64,000 bases of DNA from Pammene aurita (lineage: Eukaryota > Arthropoda > Insecta > Lepidoptera > Tortricidae). This document shows positions 34,625 through 43,800 of this stretch, piece by piece. A model generated the notes under the pieces. That model had not been told where the DNA came from and ran no database searches. It worked only from the letters and a program-made list of their open reading frames with translations. The first letter of the stretch is position 1, and every line of letters begins with the position of its first letter. A program made the translations under genes and the position numbers. The stretch spans positions 23,944,748-24,008,747 of the forward strand of contig OX352296.1 in the NCBI GenBank assembly GCA_947086415.1, given 5' to 3'.

Positions 34625-35060
34625 GTGGTAGTTTTGGAACAAAGTTTCTTATCAGACGGTTCGCGGATGGTAGGCTAGGCGAAAAAAAGTCACGTGACCG
34701 TCACGAAAAAGCGTCACGTCACGAAAACGCGACACCCATACGATTGAGAAACATGTAAAATGGAATGAAATAAAAAATATAATAAAGTGAAGTGAAGTGT
34801 AGTGAAAAGTTAAAGTGATAAAAGTGAAAAAACTGAAAAAAGTCGAGAACCTAAAAGTGAAAAATGTCGAAAATGTCAAAAATGCCAAAATTTTCAATAA
34901 TATCAAAAATTTCAGAAATTTCCAAAATTTCCAAAAATTACAAAATTTCCAGAATTTAAAAAAAATACAAAAAAAAAATCAAAAATGAAATAAAATGAAA
35001 TAACATAACTTCGTGCCAATCGCGTGTTCCACGACACTCACGTATTTTATTTTTCTCTGA
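34625..35060 (-). repeat. Inverted copy of the GAAATTTTT-minisatellite repeat (uninterrupted)
   Basis: The reverse complement of 20350-20441 plus 22138-22510 (TTATCAGACGGTTCGCGGAT, AAAAAAAGTCACGTGACCG, AAGTGAAGTGAAGTGTAGTG, CGTGTTCCACGACACTCACG). Here it has no LTR element, so it serves as the empty-site relative of that insertion. Confidence 0.65.
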
Positions 35061-35324
35061 CGTTCATTAGTGCATTGTAATGTGCTTACATTGAAGAATA
35101 AATATCTTGATCTACACCAACATCATAAATCCTCTATTCCGCGTTCGAAACCGTATGTAATTACCACCATTATTGCAATCAGTAACGTAACATCAGTGTA
35201 TTATCTGTGACAGTGTGGTATAAACGTATGAAAATTCATTACCTACGGTAACGTAATGAATATCCGCCCCCCCCCCCCCCCCCCCCGACCGCCGGCACCA
35301 ACTACTAAAAAAAAGTATTCATTT

Positions 35325-36157
35325 TTAGGGTTCCGTAGTCAACTAGGAACCCTTATAGTTTCGCCATGTCTGCCCGTCCGTCCGTCCGTCCGTCCGCGGA
35401 TAATCTCAGTGACCGTTAGCACTAGAAAGCTGAAATTTGGTACTAATATGTATATCAATCACGCCGACAAAGTGGTAAAATAAAAAGTGATTTTTTTTTT
35501 TATTAGGGTACCTCCCCTATACGTAAAGTGGGGAGTGATTTTTTTTTTCATTTCAACCCTAACGTGTGATATATTATTGGATAGGTATTTAAAAATGAAT
35601 TGGGGTTTCCTAAAATCATTTTTCGATAATGTAAATATTTTCGGAAATAATCGCTCCAGAAGTAAAAAAATATGCGTCCCCCCCCCCTCTAACTTTTGAA
35701 CCATAAGTTTTAAAAATATGAAAAAAATCTCAAAAGTAGAACTTTATAAAAACTTTCTTGGAAAATTATTTTGAACATGATAGGATGAATAGTTTTTGAA
35801 AAAAAAATACAAAATAATTTCTGAACTAAGTTTGTAATTTAACCGTATAAGCAGGTGTTTATTGTACCTGTAATTTCTACAAAATTACAATGAAATGACG
35901 TGCTTTCAAATAAAGTAAAAACGGTGAAAATCGGTTCACGCAATAAAGAATTATCCCATAAAAATCATCTTCCATACTTTATGCTCGCGCGCAATAGTTC
36001 ACTCAATTTGCCGATAGATGTCGCTGTACATGGAACTCTCATATCATATCCTACATGGCGGTGTTATTAACTCTTAAGTGGGGACACTTACTGTGACGGA
36101 CGGAAAACTACGGAACCCTACAGTGAGCGTGGCCCGACACGCTCTTGGCCGGTTTTT
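35325..36157 (+). repeat. GGGTTCCGTAG repeat copy inside the Helitron
   Basis: It starts TTTAGGGTTCCGTAGTCAAC and ends GGAACCCTACAGTGAGCGTG then GCTCTTGGCCGGTTTTTT. It is nearly identical to 25298-26080 over most of its length. A run of about 21 C (35266-35286) lies just before it. Confidence 0.7.
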
Positions 36158-36440
36158 TGAGTGTAGTTTCATTTAGTGGTAATTGTAAAATATTTTATTA
36201 GGACTACTGTCCTCTAGCGTATCCATCTGTCAATTTTACTTCAAGTTCCGCCTCCAGGGTAGCGGGAGAGAAATTAGGGGTGAATTAGCCGCTTACTGAC
36301 ACAGGCCGAATTCCACGCGGGCGGAGCCGCGGGCACAGCTAGTAGATATATAAACATAGAATTCATGATCATCCATATTATACTGGTTTGTTTGTCACCA
36401 CTTTTGTCCCATTAAGTTTAGTTGAAAAAGAAACTGGGCA

Positions 36441-37570
36441 CGTATTATGGATGAACCGATGCCTACATGTTACAAATTTTGCAGACCCTTAAAGTTACAA
36501 AACAGGAAAGAAAACAAGGACTTGATTCTTGCGGGAAAGACAAGGCGAAATAAAGACTGTCACCTGGGATGACAGACATTTCCAACGGAATTAAACTTAC
36601 CACTTTTTGGGAATTGTATTTAACAATAATTGAAGGAAAAGTTCTAAATATTATTACAGGCACCAATTCACAATTACGTTGCCCATTCTGCAAAGTTACG
36701 ACTAATGAATTTAATAAGCTTGATTTAGATTCTATAACTGTTGACAAAAATACTATGCTACATGGGCTCAGCCCCCTGCATGCTTGGATCCGTGTATTGG
36801 AGTTTTTGTTACATTTTGGGTACAAAAATGATCCACAGGTGCAAAAGTGGAGGATTTCAAAAAAGAGTTTTCAAGCAGAAGTTGGGCGAAGAAAGAAATA
36901 TATTCAAGATGAAATTCGATCAAAAATGGGACTCATGGTAGACTTAGTTCGACCCAATTCAGGGACGACTAACGAAGGAAACACTGCTCGAGTTGCTCTA
37001 AGCAATAAAAACAGACCCATCTTTAGCGAGATCTTAGATCTCGAGCAACAGTTACTAGATGAATTGTACGCAATACTTGTGACATTGTCTTCAGGGTTAC
37101 TGATCGACGCACATAAATTTGGTGAATTTTGCAAATTGCTTGCAAAGAAATATGTAAAAAAGTACGGTTGGTTCAACATGCCTCTTATATTGCACAAGAT
37201 ATTGATTCATGGCAAAGAAATAATATAAATTAATGTGTTACCAGTGGGCATAGTGTCAGAGCAAGTAGGGGAATTCAGAAACAAACTTTGCCGTAACGAC
37301 CGTGAACATTCCAGAAAACACAGCGAAATAACAATTCTGGATCTCTTCAATGGAGCCTTGGAATCATCTGATCCCTACATTTCTAGTATCCACCTGGAAA
37401 AGCGAAAATTCCTAAACTCTAAATATCCCATGGATGCCTTACAACTTTTAAAGCGACAATTTGAAATCGAGAAATGTGACACGGACGAACATATCGAAAT
37501 CTTAGAAAACTTTCATCCAGATATCAGCGTTATTCTGGTATCAGAAGATAACTTATATGTAGAGGAATAG
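36441..37570 (+). pseudogene. Broken RAG1/Transib-like DDE transposase
   Basis: Three pieces read in order. 36441-36568: PMPTCYKFCRPLKLQNRKEN (other frame). 36569-37228: 219 codons. After an in-frame TAA, 37229-37570. The middle piece has RCPFC (zinc CxxC), LHGLSPLHAWIRVLEFLLHF, KMGLMVDLVRPNSGTTNEGN and LILHKILIHG (zinc HxxxxH). The last has SEQVGEFRNK...HSRKHS. These align by motif order with the C-terminal half of the RAG1 core and Transib transposases: CxxC, HA.IR, N..NTAR, LHK.L.HG, then catalytic Glu in E..NK..R. The position expected to be the second catalytic Asp (before GK, about 20 residues ahead of CxxC) is Glu here (TIIEGKV). One frameshift, one stop and that change mean it is dead. 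The N-terminal third and the TIRs (CAC-type) were not found. Identification is by remembered family motifs. Confidence 0.65.
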
Positions 37571-38611
37571 TTTTTTTTACCACACCTGTTTGAAAAGGCT
37601 CACTTTATCCTTGCAAACGGTGTGGAAAGTTGCGTTTTATTTATATGTGTGCAAAGTAATTTGGTACAAGTTTTTAGTTGTTTCTTAACGCGTTAGTTGT
37701 AGGATAAATAAATTTTGTTTACACTTGCAATGTTTGATAGCTTTTAAAATATTTCGCTTTCCGCGAAAATCTTTAATTCCGCTTCTATCAGTATTTAGAT
37801 AAGGCGATGCAATGGCGGTCATTCTAATGAATCTTAACACGTCATTGAGGAGTAATATGTGTGTAGATAAAGTAATGTATGTAACTAGACATAATTAAGC
37901 ATTGAGGCACTCGTGTGATATTATTATAAAACTCACTTCGTTCGGTTTACAAAACCACACTCGTATTGTAATGCCCTTCATTATGTAGCAGTCTCATAAA
38001 GTACTATTAATGCACATGGTGTGAGGTCCTGTTGAAAAATTTTTAAGCTAGATGTTGGCAAAGGAAGGGCCTTATTTTGATGAAGGTTAAGCGAATTTGT
38101 TTGCCTGCGAGAAAAGAAAATTTTATTTTTTAAGAAAGTTACAGGCTTATAATGGCTATAAAATGTAGTAGTAAGTAGTAGTAAAACACTTTTCACACCA
38201 CCTGCTCGACAATGCCAAATTATATATCATGCAAACCTCACCGAAAGCAAATCATTATAGCCCTTGGCTTTAGCCGGGTTATAATGTTGTACTAAATCTT
38301 ATTATAACCCGCTGGTTAATAATGTGATTTCACTTCCCATAGTTCTTATTGTTATGTACTTAAAGTCTAATTTGGTAAAGTCCGCACGGTGCACAGCCCC
38401 GCGACGCCAGCCGGGACCCGCGCCGCCGCGTCGAACTGATTTGAAAATCGAATTTATTCGGAAACTCGCGCTGGCCACCTCAATTTTAAATACCTAAAAC
38501 AAATGCCGCGAGTGTCATAAGACGCTGCAGTATACGGAGTAAAACTGCAGGTTCTATAAAAATTGAAGATAAAATTCGAATAAAATGGACTAATGTATCA
38601 AGAATCAATTT
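37571..38611. other. Intergenic DNA with a part B repeat copy at 37858-38012
   Basis: 37858-38012 (GTGTGTAGATAAAGTAATGT, GCACTCGTGTGATA, TATGTAGCAGTCTCATAAAG) is a diverged copy of the repeat at 39950-40265. 38390-38440 is a GC-rich patch. No gene is seen in the rest. Confidence 0.45.
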
Positions 38612-39175
38612 TTAGGGTTCTGTAGCCAAATGACAAAAAACGGAACCCTTATGGATTCGTCATGTCTGTCCATCCGTACGTCACAGCCATTTTACTCGGA
38701 AACTATAGGACGTATCTGAATAAAATTTACACAGAGAGGGGTATTTTGTATGCCGCAACTTGGCTATGTAGATTAAAAAAAAAAATTAAGGGGGGGGGGC
38801 GGGCCTCCATACATGTCCTTAACAATTTTTTTTGACTAAATATCAACATGTGACACATCAATGATAGGTCTTTAAAAATAACATTGAGGTTTCTTTTTTT
38901 TCTGAAATAATCGCTTCGAAAGTCAGAAAAATTGTGCCCACCCCCGCTGTAACTTTTGAACCGTAACTCCAAAAAATATGAAAAAAATTGAGGAGATGCG
39001 TCTTATCATATACTTTCTACGTAAATTATTTTATTTTGAACATTATCGGTTTAGCCATTTTTGAGTTATCTCCAAAAAGACATAGGCACCAGATACGACC
39101 TTTTGGTATTAGTTTGGTTCTTATTCCATTGAACCCTCCTATGTGTGGTCCGACACGCACTTGGCCGGTTTTTAC
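38612..39175 (+). repeat. GGGTTCTGTAG...CTTGGCCGGTTTTT repeat copy
   Basis: It starts TTTAGGGTTCTGTAGCCAAA and ends CGACACGCACTTGGCCGGTTTTT, with a G-run near 38795. It is close to the 3232-3872 subfamily (both have CGTCATG.CTGTC and CCATTTTACTCGGAAACTAT). Confidence 0.65.
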
Positions 39176-39249
39176 TTTTGAATTGATTTACTTTAATAAA
39201 AATCCGTTTCTAGTAGCCTTAGCTATTTTATTGTCTCGCAAGAGGTGAG

Positions 39250-39465
39250 AAAAGTAGAGTATACTCCTCGGGGATAAAGCTGTTTTTGTCACGGGCGCGC
39301 TTGAACCCCTCACTGCACTCAGGACTCAGTCTTAATTCCCTCGCTTCGCTCGGGAATTAACTCATAACCGTAAAATCTGGAGTCCTTCGTTACGTTCAGG
39401 ATTCAATATTGCGGCCGTGACATAAAACAGTGCTTTATCCCCTTGGTGTACAATCTACTATTATT
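39250..39465. mobile_element. Foldback MITE with GGGGATAAAGC inverted ends
   Basis: GGGGATAAAGCTGTTTTTGT...CACGG at 39270 pairs with CCGTGACATAAAACAGTGCT...TTATCCCC ending near 39442. Flanking AGTAGAGTATAC/GTACAATCTACT extends the pairing. The inner part has a CCCTCGCTTCGCTCGGGAAT small palindrome. Confidence 0.6.
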
Positions 39466-39705
39466 GTACAAGAAAACACAAAGAAAGACATATAACACAA
39501 CATATACGTACAAATGCGAACTTATCCCTTTAAGGGATTTCTTCCAGTTAACCTTTGAGCAATTGAGAGAGAAAGTTGGAAGTGATAGTGAAAATGTATA
39601 TACTATGTGTATGTGTATTGATTGTATGTGGTTTAAAGTAATCTCTACAGCTTTGTAACTTTTTAATGTTTCGGTACAGTCACTATCCATACTTCCATCC
39701 ATACT

Positions 39706-39943
39706 ATCCATACTAATATTATAAATGGGAAAGTGTGTGTGTTTGTTTGTTTGTCCGTCTTTCACGGCAAAACGGGGCGACGAATTGACGTGATTTTTTA
39801 AGTGGAGATAGTTGAAGGGATGGAGAGTGACATAGGCTACTTTTTGTCTCTTTCTAACCCCCCACTTCCCTAAAATGGGGGGTGGAAGTTTGTATGGAGC
39901 ATTCCGGGGGGGCAAAGCGAGCGAAGCCGCGGGCAAAAGCTAG
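39706..39943 (+). mobile_element. Short non-autonomous Helitron-like element
   Basis: It begins TCCATACTAATATTATAAAT after A and ends GCGAAGCCGCGGGCAAAAGCTAG before T. The interior has GTTTGTTTGTTTGTCC and TTTCACGGCAAAACGGGGCG, then GTGATTTTTTAAGTGGAG. It is about 238 bp, with no coding capacity. Confidence 0.7.
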
Positions 39944-40270
39944 TTAACTATATTATAATATAATAAATAAATATACTTTCCTTATCAGTTCTAATTTATT
40001 TATTTTTATTAAGCTTACACCTGTGGGTATGTTTCAGAACTTGTATCTATCTACCTAGTAATGCAGGTCAATTGCCTTCGGCTTCTGAACCCATCTTTGA
40101 CTACTTGCAATATGTGTGTAGATAAAGTAATGTATGCAACTGTACATAATTAGGCCTTAAAACACTCGTGTGATCCTATAATGAAACTCGCTGCGCTCGT
40201 TTCATTAAACCCCACTCGTGTTTTAAGGCCCCTCATTATGTATCAGTTGCATAAACTACTATTACCATAC
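39944..40270. repeat. Part B interspersed repeat copy with internal palindrome
   Basis: TTAACTATATTATAATAT through GTTGCATAAACTACTATTA is the reverse complement of 9340-9575. It additionally contains TTAAAACACTCGTGTGATCC ... CACTCGTGTTTTAAGG around 40158-40228, an inverted repeat flanking GAAACTCGCTGCGCTCGTTTC. Confidence 0.6.
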
Positions 40271-40372
40271 ATTCAGTTTCAATTACCTAATCGTGATAGG
40301 TTGGGATATTAATCAAATCTGGTGGTTGGGATGATTACTGTGTAGTGTACCCACCGAGCTGTGAGTGTACCT

Positions 40373-40463
40373 AAGTATAGTATGATTTTTTTAAGATGTC
40401 GGAATTGTTGGTTACACTCTTTAGTAAGATTCCGACATCTTAAAAAAATACCACTATACTAAC
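40373..40463. repeat. Hairpin, ~35-bp arms
   Basis: AAGTATAGTATGATTTTTTT...AAGATGTCGGAAT pairs with ATTCCGACATCTTAAAAAAA...TACCACTATACT; the loop is about 20 nt. It lies 340 bp downstream of the Upf3 stop codon (on the gene's strand) and could fall within the 3' UTR. It is likely a miniature transposon. Confidence 0.6.
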
Positions 40464-40801
40464 TACGATCTTACAAAACAGTAAAAACACGCAAATTTTT
40501 AAAAGAACATTTATATTTAAATGAAATTAAATGAACTAAATAGTTAAATGGTCACATAATTAAAATATAAGCATTCGATTCCTTGCTGATTGCACCGAAA
40601 ATTCTCCAAGCCATTTCCCTCACATGTAAAATAACGTAATCGAATGTTTTAACATCAACTATGAGTAAGTCGCAAACGTTGATCCCCCGGTTGGCAAATT
40701 CAAGCCTCCTCTTCTACGTGTCAGCAAGGTCGTGCCTTCAAAGCCAGCCTAGGGTTAATTTCGTTGAATGTTGCCCAAATTTGCGGAAAATCTCAATGGT
40801 C

Positions 40802-43800
40802 TCAAGTGTCTTTTTTCTCACTATCGTTTACGGGTTTTGGTGCGGTCGGCTGCGTTTCCTTTCCCTTTGCCAGTCGTTGTTTGCTGAACTTACCCATGCC
40901 GGGCTGGTAAATGACGCGGCTTGGACGATCCTGCAAAAAAGCCAACGTAAAGTCGCGTGTAAATATCGCGCGGAAACGCCCACGGTACGTATGTCCATAA
41001 CATAAATACTCTTTATTGCACACCTCAAAATAAAGAAACACATAAACTACAAGTTACAAACAGAATAATCAGAGGCAGAGCCGGATCTAGGGGGGGGCAG
41101 ACCGGGGCCCATGCCCCGGGCGGCAACTTCAGGGGGCGGCAAATTCGAACTTTCTAACAGACGAATACATGTCTCATCATCGCTCATCATCAACGCAACC
41201 TGGACCACTGCGACAGGTGTACATTCGCGGGCCGCGTAGGCGCAGGTCAACAATCAGAATCACGCTCGCCCGCGGGAAATGAAACGCGCTCTCATTTGAG
41301 GGCGATTAGGGCGCGTGTCGACGATGCCGCCCCCGCGCCGCTACCGCGCCTCTGCGCTGTGTATACGAGACGCGTAAAGCCCGCCACCACGCCGCCGCCG
41401 CCGCACCACTACGCTGTGTATACGACACGCGTAAAGCTCGCCACCGCGCCGCCGCCCTCTGCGCTGTGTATGCGTGAAACAAAAGCCCGCGGCGGCGGCG
41501 CGGTGGCGGTCTTTACGCATATCGTATACACAGCGCAGAGGTACGGCGGCGGCGCGATGACGGCGTGGCGGCGGAATCGTGTACATGATACCCGCAGTAG
41601 CAGCGCGGCGGGGGCGGCATCGTTTACACGCGCCCTTAGGCTGCGTGTGAAAAAGATGAAGGTATATTTGGTAACTCCTTCATCGGTATCTCTCAGTGCC
41701 GTGTGTTGTTTCAAACATCTACAAAACACCTGTTTCTGTCAAAAATTCTGTTTGTGTCAAAAACCAGCTCACCAATCCCTCCTACTCATGAAGTACTCTT
41801 ACTAGGTAAGTATTTTATCATATCTTGTGCTTTTTAAGTTGCTTACTAATAAGATCCGCGTTAAAATCTTAATAATATATTTCTCAGTAATTTAGTACTT
41901 ACAATAAAGTTTGGCTTTTTAAAAATAATAGGGGTCTTCTAAATCAAGTATTGGATAAAATCAATAGTTAAGTAAATAATAGCTTCGAAATTTAAAAAAA
42001 GCGTACCGTCCTCTAACTTTTGAACCCTGGGCCAAAAAAATATGGAAAATTCATTGAGTAACAGGAGATGACATCCCTAAGAAATTTTTTGTCCCAAAAG
42101 TTGTAGTGAAAATCACTACAAGTCTATACTACTCTTTGATTCTGTCATAGCTATCAACCGCCAAATATGGCGCACAAATTTTGTTCTAGATATCATATCT
42201 AGTATAATACATAATAAATCAATGGGAAGATTCATGGATGTGTGTCTAAATAAGAGTTTTCAATGCAAACTGTATAGAATAGAATTGTTTGAGCAGTTTT
42301 TTAGTTATCGCAAAACTTGTAATTTCATGGCAAAATATCCTAAAAAACCGATTTTATGAATAGGTGTAAATATTGTGACGGGCCCGCAGCTGCGGAACCC
42401 TACATTAGGCATGGCCTGGCATGCTTTTGGCCGGTGTTTATTAAAATGATTTTAAGGGAAACTACGGTAGGCGAATAAAACATGAGAATAAAGCCAGCTC
42501 GAATTTGCCCTGACACCATAGATAATAGTTATTTACGTCACACCTGGCCATAATGTCAGTTTTACCGCACGCTACGCGTACGGTAAAACTCGCATTATGC
42601 CCAGGTGGAGACGTAAAATTGTGTACTCACCACGGGCAGTAAAAAAGAAAGCCCTCTATCGCATATTTACAACCCTCGCCTGCGGCTCGGGTTACAAATA
42701 CCTGCGATTACGGGCTTTCTTTCTTTTACAGTCCTTGGTAAGTAATGTACTATTATTATACAAGGGGGCTAAGTCGATGTTTATTCTCTCGTGCTTTATT
42801 GAGACCCGATCTACCGAAGATTCCGAAATTGAGCCACGAGCGTAGCAAGTTGTTCGAAAAATGGAATCTTGAGCATACGAGGGCCTAAAGGCAAGAGAGG
42901 TTGAACAAACTTTTCTGCCTAGTACAATACAAAAATTTTCACCACACCACCTCAGGAAAAATATAAGCTATAAAATATCGAAGCCCAATACTTTCAAAAT
43001 TATATAATTGAAAATCATCTCTTTAAAGTCCATCCTGCCAGATAACGTGAAAAAGCAAGTCAAAACTTGTACCAAATTACTTTCCCCACATGTGGCTAAA
43101 ATGAGTTTTCACCATCCGTTTTCAAGGGATAAAGAGCACGTTTCCGAGGTGGAGTGGTGGAAAACAACTTTTACTGTTTGCGTAACTTGTATGATTGTAT
43201 GCACGTATTTATAGGAACGCTCACTACACTTAATCCGCGTAATGGACCGGGCGGCCACAGTATGATCAGTTACCTCATCGAGGAGCATTTTGGAACTTGG
43301 ACTTATTAATCGAAAATAAAAGTTTAATAGGTCACAAATCAGTTGGTCGGACAGCCCTCAGTCTGGTCCGTTTCGTTTCGTGTTTTTACCTCATCAGGGT
43401 AGCAGGATGAAACCAACCTTATTTGATATCTAAAGTGATGCTCTTTCAATATTTTTTGATCGGACAGCCCTCAGCATGGTCCGTTCCGTTTCCGGACACT
43501 TTTAGTGGTGCAATTTTTGGGGTGTTTTTACCTCATCGAGTAGCTGGATGAAGCCATCCTCATTTGATAGCCAAAGTGATGCTCTTTCAATATTTTTTGG
43601 TAGGCCAGCCCTCAGCCTGGCCCGTTCCGTTTTCGGTCCCTTTTAGTGGTGCAATTTTTGGGGCGCTTTCCGTCTGAAGCTGGAATTTGCGGCCCTATAT
43701 TAATAAAATTTGGTGTGTAAGTGGCTTTTATAACTCGCCATATATTGGACCATAAGAATTATTTTTAAAACATTTTTATTTTTAAAATTGTGTAGTAAAA

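Larger units (their letters stand above)
32792..36342 (+). mobile_element. Helitron-like element (TC...CTAG) with a nested repeat cargo
   Basis: It begins TCTATACATATAATAAAG after an A and ends GCGGAGCCGCGGGCACAGCTAG before a T. This fits Helitrons (5' TC, 3' GC-hairpin then CTAG, insertion between A and T). A second Helitron 5' end starts at 33447 (TCTATACATATAATAAAG again, then the same GAAAAAAAGTTGGCTGGGGA), so two units are joined. The interior has repeated GGTGAAAAGGGGGTTG blocks, a (TGTCTGTTTATC)n microsatellite (32915-32970, 33550-33600), and repeats listed separately. No Rep/helicase is present. A 68-residue ORF (34207-34413) is not recognised. Confidence 0.65.

Noticed and set aside
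34652..34906. Phe-rich 84-residue minus-strand ORF
   Set aside because: It comes from the GAAATTTTT and CACTTTCACTT minisatellite-like repeats.
37571..38611. Transib-type terminal repeat near CACGGTGCACAG (38386)
   Set aside because: No mirrored partner or 5-bp duplication was found on the other side of the transposase relic.
41296..41805. 169-residue ORF and overlapping ORFs on both strands
   Set aside because: They arise from low-complexity CGCCGCC repeats with no stop codons; the protein is Arg/Pro/Ala-rich with no motif.
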